Assembly (NCBI GenBank): GCA_032718475.1
Contig: JAUCBJ010006670.1
Coordinates: forward strand, 20,257-84,256
DNA from: Nemertoderma westbladi
Lineage: Eukaryota; Xenacoelomorpha; Nemertodermatida; Nemertodermatidae
Direction: 5' to 3'
Length of the DNA stretch: 64,000 nucleotides
The position numbers and the translations under genes were made by a program. Numbering within the stretch: the stretch's first letter is position 1; each line of letters opens with the position of its first letter. Under the pieces are notes generated by a model. That model was not told where the DNA came from. It did not search any database and saw nothing but the letters and a program-made list of their open reading frames with translations. This document shows, piece by piece, positions 1 through 13,200 of the stretch.

Positions 1-166
1 AGGTACTAAAGGGGTTGTCTCGAGAGATTCAACTACCATCTCTTTGTCGACAGTATCGTCCGCGATGGGCTGATCGTCAACAACCTCCTCATCAGGTAGA
101 TGTTCGCGTAAAGGCATATCGGCCTCAGATTTATCCTTTCAAAACGCCTTCTTCAATCCCGCTTAC

Positions 167-1206
167 CCTTTCATCGTCTCTCTCCTCCTTCTCTCCAACC
201 TCCGCATCGTCCTTGCTCTCGTCAACCTCCACCCCGTCCTCTACAACAACTTCCCGCTCCGTACTCACCGCTGACTCACTCGCTTCCGGTACGAACTCGC
301 TTGGCGGTTTTACCACCAACGGTTCTCCCGGTTCCACGAACGTCCATCGATACTTGATCTCTATGGGCGAGTTGTTGGCGACATTGACGACCTTCGTGGA
401 TTCCGTGTTGTTTAGGATGCAGCCGAAGTCAACCCTGAGTGGCGCGGGCGGTGGTGTGCTCGATGGTACCTTAGCAGCAGCCTTGCTCGACTTTCCTTTC
501 ACCTGTTTCCTGTCCACTCTATCCGTCGTCTTACCCTCTTTAACAAACTCCCCTTCGTCTTTGGCAACAGCCACTGCTTCAACCGAAGGGTCTTTACTCA
601 ACGCGCCAAACGCTCGAGAGAAATCTATATTCGGAAACAGAACCTCCCCATGAAGGGCAACATAGTCGACGTACGGATGTTCGCTGTAATCGAAAGACAT
701 AGGGCAATCAGCTGTCCGTGAGAAACTCCCCTCCTGCCAGAAGGGGTCGAAGTAGATCAATAAGGTCACCGACTCAGTATTGCCAATCCGTAACTCCATA
801 TCCTGTACAAGTTCTCCGTCCTCTAACTGAATACTAAACGGAGCTGTCAACTTAACCTTGGCTGTAAGAGTCAGAGAGCTAACGTTTTTTAACACCAAGT
901 CTTTAACTTGACTCACTATTATCACCTCCGGTCGTTTCTCTATGAGAAAGGCGACGTGACGGTCGGAGAACTCGACCAGAGGATGTATAAACTGCGCTTT
1001 TATCTCGGTTTTAATAATTCGCTCCTTCCCCGTGGCGTTGTTGTAGATGGCCTCGCAGATCATCCGCTGTTTGGCCGGCTGTTCGTGGCCGGAGAACCCG
1101 TGCAGTGTAACGTCGACGGCCTCACCGGGTTCCAACTGGATCCGCGCAGGGTCTAGACTGAACGACGGCGGGGGGATTCCGTAATCACCCCGAGCTAAAG
1201 ATAATT
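167..1206 (-). CDS. HYDIN: HYDIN exon 15, long exon with ASH domain and acidic tail
   Basis: The acceptor is tgttttcccgtag|AATTAT (1,206), or the in-frame ctttag|CTCGGG at 1,194. It encodes [42 protein letters not shown] and IKYRW, matching vertebrate VFHLHPASMELYPGQAIDV and LDFGCILNDTEL..FRW. A Lys/Pro-rich insert of about 55 residues sits between the HGEV strand and VDFG. The tail is strongly acidic. A donor AAAGG|GTAAGC ends the exon at 167. Without it the frame stops at 131-133, yet another minus frame from 130 to 1 is open and acidic, so the true 3' boundary is unsettled. Confidence 0.85.
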
Positions 1207-4200
1207 CTACGGGAAAACAAAAGAATGTGTAAATATTGGAAAGAGCAAACAATATAAAATAGTAACAACGGTAAAGTGTAAACACAGTTAGTCCAGTTGG
1301 TAGAGCCTTTATTTCGCTGAATTAGATAGGAGAGTTTGTATTATTTATTAATACTCTCTTTACCCCCGGTGACTTGGGCACGACCCTACCTACAGAGATT
1401 TCGTTGTATATATGCGTGCATACTGCATACTGCATATGCATGTATGTGTGATTGCATTGCATGAATATGCATATAATGCACCCAGCATTACATATGCATG
1501 TGTATAATGTATATGTGTGCATTGCATATGCATTTGTATATGCGTGCATTACATGCATATGCATATATGGGTGCATTACATGTGCAAGTGTATATGCGTG
1601 CATTGCAGATGCATGCATATATATATGCGTACATATATCCATATATTCGTGTACCAGCTGTACTGTACGTTAGAAAAACATTTCAGCTTAGAACGAACTT
1701 ACCCTACAACACGACCATTATTATCGTTCAGATTTACCGCAATTTATAATTTTGGATAGACTTTTCGGAGTGACTATAATAAGTAATTATTAATTATTTG
1801 AACAAAGAGCTCAGATCGTCACTATTCTTATTGCCTTTGTAAAAATCAACAAGCAGATAATTTTAGATTATTGGATAATTTTCAGATATATGCATGAGAA
1901 AGATGCAGATTCGGCATCATTCGGATTCGAAATCATCAAAATTTGATGAACAAGGAATGTCTAATTATGGAAAAGAGGAAAAAGCGATCTGGGAAAAAAG
2001 AGGAAAATGTAGTGAAACAATGTAGGTATACCCCTGAATATATCAGAAACGTTTATTAAAATACGGTAGGCCTACAGCCTCGGCCTGTAGTAGGCCTAGT
2101 AGGTGCGTGTGGTAGGTCCACAGCATGTAAACGTAATGGTACTGTATACCTCAGTTTAAATAATGGCAACAGACCTGAATCTAAGGCAGTGAGACTTTTC
2201 CTCACTCGACCCTGAATGATTCCATCTATTGTCCAGAATAGCTGTTGGCGTCTGCGCCCAACGTTACGAAGGTTGAAAGTGTAGTCAAATGGTCTGTTAC
2301 TAAACCGCGGGCCCAGGTCTAGCACTGGTGATATAGACGGGTTGCAAACTATTGTAGAACCACAACCGTGTGCGGACAGTTCCACAGTGTGACGGATACC
2401 GTCAGTGAAGTTGATAAATAATCGGTCCCTAAGATAACACAATATGGGCTTAAACTACCGTAACAAGTACTAGAACACAATATGTAGGCCTAGAAAACAT
2501 AACAAGTAAATGAAAATGCTGAAAGTATCACAACAAGTAATGAGAGTAACACTGTAGTGCTGTAAGTAACACAGGAAGAACATCAAGTAACACACTAATT
2601 ACTCCAAGTAATTCAACAAGTACGGCAAGTAAGATCACACAACAAGTGACCCAACAAGAAGTACTAAAAGTACAAGTTGGTCAAATTTCAAGAAGTGCAG
2701 AGTATATAAAGTGTCAACAAATATACGATAAATTACCTAAACCAAATAAACATATCAAACATTTAAACGGCTCACACAAACACTGTTTCCTCCTATCTAC
2801 AAGAAAGTAAGTTAAAGCGAATGAAATGAAATAGCATAATAATTTGAGTTACTGTTTGAGGTAAATTGTCGAAGATATGAGCCATGAAGCTCACTTATAA
2901 AGTGGCGGTCAGTTAGCTCTACTTTCAGTTTCAATTGCATACGTATCTACCCGAAAGATTTTTCCATACTGGTACCGCCTGCCTACACATTAATCTATTA
3001 ATTTCGAAGTTACAAATGTTTTCCAGTTACTAAATATAATACTAAATATAATAGCAAAAACAAGTAAAATTCTAGTTGACACATTTTAAGGTAAAGGTAT
3101 ATGTGTTACTGAAACTCACTGGAATGGGATGCAATCGTTAAGGTTAGCGATAATGTTTATACTCAACGAGTCTAGGGGCCGTATCTGCGACTCAGCTGGT
3201 TCCACGCGGAATGCAGGGTTACTTCGGGCGAAGCCACAAGTAAACGGCGCCATGATGAACGATTCGTTTAGGAGATCAACCTTGATCGGATGATCCTCGA
3301 GGACATTGACTTTACCCCAATTCAGTTCCGTTTCTGATACATGAACCACAGGTCCTTCGCCGCTGAAACAAAAATAAATACGATAATTTTTCATTATACT
3401 TAATTGTTTTCAACATATATTTGAATGCCAGTATTAAGACCAGGCCATCAATAAGCTGCAAACATAATAGAATCCTTCAGAATAAGAACTAGTGGTTTCT
3501 CGAGTTCTAGAGTTTTACTATTTCGGGTCCACAAGTTGGAACTAATTTATTGTTAATATCATTGTGCCATTTATTAAGGATGTCAAGTTGAAACTCATTG
3601 GTATTATGTGTTAATGAGTAGTTTAATATAATATTGTAATTTTTCCAAAGAACTGCTTGCAAAGTCCGCATAATAATAATTTATTTAATTTAAAGTTCTA
3701 GTGATTTTTTCATTGTAACTTTAATATTATGCACTACACTTTCCTTGTATCTGAGTTGATAAGATAATAAAATACATTAGTAATTGCAAATAATTCCTGC
3801 ATATGATTGGTATTGACAGTTAGGTTGCCGTAAGGAAGTAAATTGTAGGCATACAGCACATCAGGTGTCATCTGCTATCTATCGGAATGGGTTGAGAATT
3901 CAATCTTGGAGGTTACCAGTTCGACCACACATGGACGTTAATTGTGACTTCGCGAAGCTGTGCCCAACCGAAATTCTATACAGTTACAACTTGGTAGACA
4001 TAAATAGAGCCAAAAACAGTTTAAGAGGGCTAAATGGTGTTCGGACACTTCCCCCCCGGACACTTCCCCCCCGGACAGTTCCCCCCCGCTCAAGTAGGAC
4101 ACTTCCCCCCCGGACACTTCCCCCCCAGACACTTCCCCCCCGCGGACACTTCCCCCCCGACTGTTCTTAACTTCGCACATTCGTATTTTTCATTTTGTAA

Positions 4201-7200
4201 GGTTAACGGACCGCTTGTATCCAGATAAGTTGTATCCAATTTTCCTTTCGTAGCTCAGAAAGTGATCTTTTGCATCCCGATTTTACATTTTATATCCAAG
4301 TTTTATTTATGGGTTTTATCAATGCAATTACATCGTATTGTTTGCTAATCTTTAAACAATTAATTATATTAGATGACCTATAAATTCCATCCCCGGAATG
4401 ATAACCTGTTTTTATTAACTATAGAATTATAATAATTAATTTTTTGCTTTTTTGCTTCTTCAAATTGTAGCAGATGGGGATGAATATTATTGTTGCAATC
4501 AAAAATCGACATGCGTCGACCTGTATTCTGTGTTCAGCATTACATATTGATATACATATTACTACTATACATACTATATAGATATTATACACACTACATA
4601 TTAAATTTCCTGGTTACTTGCAATATTTTTAATAGGATTTTGTTGAATTATATAATATTGTAGTAATTTATATATTAAATTGGTTAACATTCAATACAGC
4701 TCCTACTTTAGGCTTAGTCAATTTATTATCTGATGATACAAACATGAATTAAATATTTCAAAGTGGTCTTAAGTCTTTCACCACGGGCACTCAGGGAAAT
4801 GCCGGGGTTTGGGGACGGCAGCCCCCAACCAAAGAAGCGGGGGATTGGGGACGGTAGCCCCCAAGAAAAGAAGCGGGGGTTTGGGGGCGGCAGCCCCCAA
4901 GAAAAGATGCGGGGGTTTGGGGGCGGCAGCCCCCAAGAAAAGAAGCGGGGGTTTGGGGGCGGCAGCCCCCAATTAAAAGAAATTAAAATAATTAAAGGAA
5001 TTAAAAGAAAAACAAACAAAACGTTTCTTTTATAATTTTGAAAAAACTTGTCTAGATACAACTTGTCCTGCAACCATCTTTAACTTTTGTTTATTGCTTT
5101 GATGCACCCAGATTAATTTTAACACTTTAACTGGGGGGAAAGTGTCCGGGGGGCAAGTGTCCGGGGGGGAAGTGTCCGGGGGGGAAGTGTCCGGGGGGGA
5201 AGTGTCCGGGGGGGGGGGAAGTGTCCGGGGGGGAAGAGTCCTAGATCCGGCTAAATATCTAAAAACTTGTTTGTTTTTTGGCCCTATTGTTTCTTGGTTT
5301 TAATCTATGTATTAATTTATATTTTGTGTCTCAGTGCAGTGCTATAGGTTAAAAACTTTAATTTTCACCCTCTAGCGACACAGTCGAGAAAGGCATAAAT
5401 GCATGACTTTCAGTGGGAATCCGATGAATTGATGATGTTTGGAATTCTGCTAAAATCTGATATTTTTGTCCTATTTATTTATACCAAAAGTTTCAACTTA
5501 TATAATTATGATTTTCGTTCAGCACACCTTGCTACCTTGGAGGAGTTGACTTTGGCGTCCAGGTGGGATCGAACCGGTGACATGAACGTATGTCGAAGTC
5601 GACTTTGCTCGCTTTGCCCAAATAATTATTATGAAATTATACTGAAACCAGTTATGTCATTCACCAATAATAGTTTCACATTTCACTTATGGCAGTTGGC
5701 AGTTCCAACCTTGGCAACCAAGTTCCAGATATCGGGTTCGTGAGTAACTAACTAGTCCAGATATACATAAAGAGTATTCAAGAGACCCACCTATATTGAT
5801 ATTGCGATTAATTTGCATGCATATATTTTATTGGTAAGCAACAAAACCTTAATCAAGGCCATCTGGATGATTGAATGATAAAATTTCACAAACATGACAC
5901 GGCGTACTCATCCCTGAATTAATAATTACCGGTGGGAGTATAATTAATGTAGCATCCTAAGGTAATTACTATAGAAGTGTCGAGTGGTGTATGACAGAAC
6001 TGTCAGAGAGAGAAGGTCACCAGGAAAGTTCGTGCATATTTGATTATGGGCAGGAATTATGTATGGTATCTCTACTGTGATTAACCCAGCTAATACAAGG
6101 CTAATTTGGAGTGTGTGAAGGCAATCACAGAAGGATGGAAAATAATAACTATTTACATAATTGTGTAAAAGTAGCAAGAGTGAGCTAATCCGAGTGGTGA
6201 GGGAAGGTGAAGATGCGATTAACAAAACATTGTAAATTCAATTGCAACAAGTATGCATGTAGTTTTATTTAAAAAATCTAACAAATAAAGTAATATATAA
6301 TCGAATCAACCGACAATGGAAAAGTGGATGTCAAATTTGTTAGTAAAAAAGTGTAATATTTGTATTATTTTATAACAAGAATTGGAATGAGGCGGGAGGG
6401 GGTCGCAAATCCCATCCCAGTTAATTAATATCTCGTCTCAATGTTAAATTATAAATTAAGAGAAATTAGCAGGTTATTTACACGTATTCTAACCAAAATA
6501 ATAAACTAAAGTCAATAGATCACATTACAGTTTTATTTTTGGGAACAATCAGCTGTTACATTTGCGTCGATTTTCCCCTGGACAGGGATAAACTTTGATT
6601 GCGTAGAAAGTTACCGCTAATTGGAATTGAAAGAGAATTACAGTAGAAAACGTTGGGATCTAAGTTTAATGAAGGTTAATCAAAGGTATTTATCGTTTTA
6701 TTGTCCGCCACATTACAATATTATTAGTCTCTAAACCCACATAATTATCATATCAATAAAATAACCAACATAATCCCATTTATTAGAAAAGAAAACTACC
6801 CAAACATTATCCCAACACAGAATTTCCATATCTATGGTTATAAACCATTTAAACCATTTGCGTAATTAAATTGCAACATTGATTTCATTACCTATACAAC
6901 ACTGAGAAAATTTAAAGACGTAATTTAGTAAAACAGGATGAAGAGAGGGCAGAGAGGGAGGCTGAAGTGGGGATGCTAGGGGGGTGGGATTGGATTGGTT
7001 GCAAACAAAATATAAACGCGGAACACACAGAAAGAATTCTAATCGGGATGGACGTGCGGTGGAGCAGACTGGATGCAGTTAGTGTCCTGAACTTATACCA
7101 TTCATAAAGCGAAGGAAAAAAACCCATTACCGGAGATAATCCAGCCTGATCGGGCCATCAACCGAAGCAAAGGCTGCTAAAATATGCAACGCTTGTAAAT

Positions 7201-10200
7201 TATAATCAGAAATCCCGGTCCCTTGATTATAAAACGAATTGGGAAATATCGGCTGAGACGAGAGATTAGTCCATAAACAGGGGAGTAAAGAAACTACGCA
7301 CAATATGGCTCTCGGCAGAGGAATACTGATTAGTTCTGCAGGTGCGTTGGTTTGGTGGAAGGAAGGAAAGAAAGGGAATGGGGGGGGGGGGGGGGGGGGT
7401 GTTATTTTTGAGGAACCCAAGGAACCACGTAAGAAAATGCCGTCTTCCATCAAGGATGCATAATATTTCATCGTTTCATGACAACCAGTTAACCAGACTA
7501 GCAGGTATGAAGTAGACATCCATTGGTGACTATCAGGAGCTACTACGTACGTAGAAAATAACTATTTATTAAATGGAAAACAAATAGGGTTTTTCCCGAT
7601 ACATAGCATCCCATGATGGAGATGTATACGTTACAGAGTGAGCGCGAACGTTAGGGCACGGCACGGCACGGCACGGCACGGCACGGCACGGCACGGCACG
7701 GCACGGCACGGCACGGCACGGCACGGCACGGCACGGCACGGCACGGCACGGCACGGCACGGCACGGCACGGCACGGCACGGCACGGCACGGCACGGCACG
7801 GCACGGCACGGCACGGCACGGCACGGCACGGCACGGCACGGCACGGCGCAGAAAGGCGCGACACCTTCTTTGGTAAAACATGACGGAAGAAGGACATCAA
7901 CGTGCCTGAGCCTGAGCCTGAGTGAGAGTTGTGAAGGATGGCCGACGGAGGAATACTAAGTGATATTTTTTGTTTAACAGAGAATATCCTGTTTCATGTA
8001 TCTGGCAATATGACGATTAAGAATTAGGCATCTTACCCCCGAAGATATGAGCAGAATGAATATTGATATTATGACACTGTTTGCAGACCAACAGGTGAAA
8101 TTCACATCACTTCCCGGAAATAATCATAGGACCTATCTATGTGCTTCCATGGCCTATGGCCAAGGGTGGAGTAGTCATCAGTGACAGTAGTGACACTATG
8201 AACTAAACTGTTTGTAAAGGATCAGGGAAAAGGAGCTTCCATTAAGACTGAATAATGTTGCTAAAAGAAATCGTTAGATCAAACACTTCTCTGACATGTA
8301 AAACATAGATATTCATTCATTCCAGGAAGAGGAATTTCTCCACATACTGGTCAGTGACATATTCCAGCAGTGAACATTGATTCAATTTCCTTAACACCAT
8401 ACCAGTGAGAGAAGCTTGGCCAATCAGGCTTGTGCTGCAGCATTAAGCTTTGGTAAATACTCGGCCAGTATTTAAGAAGAAGGCACTACACCCTTACCAG
8501 ATGGTGGTCCACTTTACTGGAATATAATATGCAGGCATCCCTCCTGGCGCAAGCTAGCTATCAGTATTAAATCTACAGTTATTGAGATTAGGTTGCCTGT
8601 CTACTGTCAATGCAATTGCTGTTATTCTATCGACCCTAATCCAATATAAAGTTTCACTCGTAGAATAATAAATATTTTATAGCAGCGGTTTCGGCCGGTG
8701 GTCATCATGCATATCAATACATTATTATTAATAATTGTTACAGGAAATTAGATATTGCTGGGAATTGAGTTGATTTGAATGGAGAGGCTGTCCTTTCATT
8801 CATTCATACTGTACTGCTGTACGGTACGTATCAGTCATTCAGGGGGTTTCTTATTAATTTGGCAATCACACTCACTCCTTCTGGCTTCGTTGTCGCATTT
8901 CATTAGCTTGCTTCTAAATTATTGGCTTTTTGAATGTCAAATCCCAGCACTACTGCTTAGCTCTCTTTGTATTATATTAGATTGATATATTGCGAAGCGA
9001 TTTATTGCAATTATTTAAATGAAATACAAAACCTCGTTTTACATTTACGCGTTTGCTGTTACTAGTAGTAATATGTAGGCCTAGTACGTAACAATAGGCT
9101 ACCAACTAGCAGTAACACACAGATTGGCTAATATTGTATTATGTTACTATAGGCAGATAGGTATACCGGTACTTAAAAATGGGTGAGTACAAAACAAAGA
9201 CTCAAGTCTTGTACAAAACACATATGTTAACTTTCGTTTATTGTTTTGGTTCCCCCAACACGCCTCTGTAACCTGCTCCTTTAAATGGCTATGGGACCTA
9301 ACGCGACTTTACCTCTTTGTTTTGTACAGAGGGTCATGGGTCTTTGTTTTGTACTCACCCCTTAAAAATTGCTGCCAAATTAATTATGACTTGTGCGTTA
9401 AATAATGAATTTGGTATACTCGTACACCTAAGACTTACAATATTATATGTATACCAACAAGAATAACAACAACTAGGCCTATTATGTATTAAATTTGATA
9501 TAAACAATTATTGGAATTGTTTTAAATATGTGACTGTGTGATGAAATTGAATAGGAATCAAGATGGGTTTTCAGGAACTACTAATTTTGATATTAACTAT
9601 TCGTGACGTCACTAATTCTCACTCTTTTTTAATGGAGAAACTTTGTCCCCATATTACTTTCACCTGCAAGTTAATGCCCGAGGATCTACCAAACCCGTAT
9701 ACTGACCCAGAGAGCTGCGGCTGGTCTACTGACGATCTGCCGCAACTGACCATGGTCTGCGACCCCTCATCTATCCTAAGTTACGCTCATCTTACATCAC
9801 TCAACGAAAAGTTAATGGCTCTAACTGAGGTTAGTTTATAGTTATTGTTTATGTTTGTTCGTTTGTTTATGTTTATATGTGGCCGCATTAAACATCAAGC
9901 ATATCCTTTATGCTGCATTATCCTTTATGCTGCATAGCTTTTATACTGCATATCCTTTATGCTGCATATCCTTTATACTGCATATCCGTTATGCTGCATA
10001 TCCTTTATGCTGCATATCCTTTATGCTGCATATCCTTTATGCTGAATAGCTTTTATACTGCATACATACGCATTCATTCCATCTTAATAACTTCCTCATA
10101 TTCATCCCGTTTGCGTTTATCACAATAGTGTGCGGTGGTGATGATAATGTTGTAGTTGTTGATGTAAATGAATAAATGAAATGAAAGTCTCTAATAAATT

Positions 10201-13200
10201 ACTCACAAATTACACGGCGCCCGATCGTGTACAAAAAATCGTAAAAATATAACTTTTAATAAAGTTGTATCCAGACAGATGCTGTATCTCAATTTATAGT
10301 ATAAAACTTGTCTTGACAAAAAACCGGACAAATTGTGATGTGATTTATTATTTGATTATATCATTGTTTATACCTCCTACATTACATTAGTACGCACCGC
10401 ACACGTTTGCACTATTTCAACGATATTAATAATTTTTCTTAAATATATTTTATTCCAAAATTGTAACATTACTCAACACCGTTAGTATTAACAGCGAGTT
10501 GTTATTTAACACTTTACAACTTTAGAGGACATTACAGCATTATATTGGCCTGTACATTTAGTATTGTATTTGGTGTTATTGTTTACGTGGTAACCCATGG
10601 CGGCGTTAAGTAATGTCCACTACGGGGACATTACTTAACGCCGTCATTGGATACCACGTAAACAATAGGTGGAAATTTGCCTGACAGCCAGATAGGCCTA
10701 CTGCATTACCTACCGGTAGGCGGGGTGTAGCATTAATAACCAGTAGAGCCTAGCTATATTATTATAACATGGCTCCACACGCCACCATAAAAATATAAGC
10801 GAACTTATTTATAACATAATTTATGTATAGCTAGCTTAATTATAATAATTTTCATATAATATTTTACCTTAAACTATTAGTCTAATTATGATTTACTGTG
10901 CGCGTACGTAATCTTAACTACATTCTACCGTACATACCTATTATTACCAATATTAGAATTTATATCTGTGTATCTTCAAAACAAAAAAAAAACAATTTAT
11001 GTCATTTTTACAATTATTTATACAGCAACTAATATATTTTGTGCAGTTTCTATCACTTATAATGTATATGTACAATCATTTCGTAATGTTGAAAATATTG
11101 GAATAAAACTACATACATACTTGTTGCAAAGTACTTTACAGTGTTCTGATCCTCGTGGCTTTATTTTCACTCACTCACTACGTTCGTTCGTGTAACAAAG
11201 CCACCCAGATCATCACACTGTAAAGTGGTACTTTACACACAAGTATGTAAATAGTTATTAAATTGGAGGGTTGGACATTGGATATGGTTTGAAGGGCTCT
11301 GTCAGAGCACGTTTTATACTTTTTATACGGGAAACCTACATCCTTATCCATATCATCCATACCTATTAATCAAGGTACCTAAAAGTTTGGGGTCTGTTAA
11401 CTTAAATTTGGGTATTAACTGGGATATTGGCTTGTTTTTTCAGGTTAGGGTGCGTTGGCAAGGCGATTAGTATTGGCCCTTCTGGCCAATGGCAATAAAT
11501 CCGAAATTCAACAAAATTTATCATAGAACAGAGGAATAGAGCATCATGACTTACGTTTAGGGTTCAATACTGCTTTAATTATACGGTTTGCACCGCCACT
11601 CTTCTAACCCGCGAAGCCCACGAGAGCCGATAAAGAAGCACCTTTAGAATGATATCCCCGTTCTTAGAAATTTATTATTAACATTTGTTTCTGGAATTTT
11701 ATTTGGTATGTTAGTAAAGGCAATAAAAGCCAAAATATTAGATACTTAATTGTTTGTGTGTGAATACTGTTAATTCGGGATTAGATTTTCTCTCGAGTGG
11801 GATGAATTTAGAATCCTTGAATCCCGGTTCTCTGAATTTTGGTGTATCAACACCGAAAACTTAACGAAAATATAAGTCATTTGAAAACATGTCAAAATTG
11901 CGTGAAATTTCACCGAAAAAGCCATAAATTCATGATTCTGTGTCGGTTTAGATAGCTCGCTCAAATCAGTCGGTTACATCTTGTTTGTCTGGATATAAAC
12001 AGTCCGCTTACCAAGTACAATATTTTATATATATCAGCATCAACCTTGGCACTAAAACTTAAAATCTACCGAATTCGTAAATAAACGTCATAATAACCGT
12101 ATAAAACATCATAAAACGTTGTTCCGTTGCTGTAATATCCCCAACCTCGTCCCATATGCGCCATCCGTTCGTCAGGCTCCTAAGTAATTACATCTCTTGG
12201 GGACTCCAACGTAATGTTCCATCGCAGAGAACATGCAGTAATTAATGACAAACCGTTATACCTCCGCAAATGACACAAATAACATACTTCACTACGCACT
12301 AAACATTCGAATATGGGTTTTTATGATAACAATTGAGATAGTAGGTTGAATGCACGGTAAGACAGTGATAAAACACATCGTGATCCCGGGAAAAACAGTG
12401 AAATCAATCAAAGTCGGTAGAATTAGGCCTAGTAAAGCTTAGCTGAGTAGATTGGGTACTGCAGTTGGTGTGCCCCACCCCTCATATGCTCCCACAGGGT
12501 ATAACTAACACCCAGATGGGTTACCTGTAGCTTTACTTACACGTACGGATCACTATTGGTAAGATACGTCCGAAACTTATATTGTTATTGGGCCAATTCA
12601 CTGATGCAGTGCCGGTCAGTGTCATATCTACAACACATAATTATTAATGTTTTAGTTCCGGAATAAAAGAGGAGGGTGGAATACTGAAATCAATATGATC
12701 ATGATCTATATAAATTAGTAACACTTATATTTTAACTACTCTTACCCTTTACCCATAGGCTTCCATCTGCCCTTCATAAACTCTTATCCTTTACCACTAT
12801 TCTTCCATCTGCCCTTCACTGACTCTTATCCTTTACCACTATTCTTCCACCTGCCCTTCACAACTCCTTACCCTTTACCTCTATTCTTCCATCTGCCCTT
12901 CACTAACTCTTACCATTTACCCCTATTCTTCCATCTGCCCTCCACTAACTCTTTACTCTTTTCCCCTAGACTTCCATCTACCCTTCACTCACTCTTACCC
13001 TTTACCCCTATTCTTCCATCTGCCCTCCACTAACTCTACTCTTTTCCCCTAGACTTCCATCTGCCCTTCACTAACTCTTTAACACTTACCCTTTACCCAT
13101 AGGCTTCCATCTGCCCTTCACTAACTCTTTAACTCTTACCCTTTACCTAGGCTTCCATCTGCCCTTCACTAACTCTTTAACTCTTAACCTTTACCTAGGC

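Larger units (their letters stand above)
5257..9170. other. HYDIN intron 12, left part
   Basis: Apart from the SINE piece, the dispersed-repeat fragment near 6.5 kb, a poly-G run and the GGCAC array, I see no gene or RNA. Short open frames here lack splice context or family resemblance. An upstream signal-peptide exon of the MOLO1-like gene could lie here but was not identified. Confidence 0.5.

Noticed and set aside
131-653. Plus-strand 212-codon frame opposite HYDIN exon 15
   Set aside because: It is the antisense shadow of the exon, begins with TTG and is Ser/Thr-rich only because the exon is acidic.
1322-1759. His/Met/Tyr-rich frames over the TGCATA tract
   Set aside because: Low-complexity shadow frames on both strands.
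4726-5073. Pro-rich frames inside transposon copy 1
   Set aside because: They derive from the internal GGGGGCGGCAGCCCCC cluster and are not preserved in copy 2.
7569-7900. AVPCR/ARHGT-type polypeptide frames
   Set aside because: They are translations of the GGCAC microsatellite.
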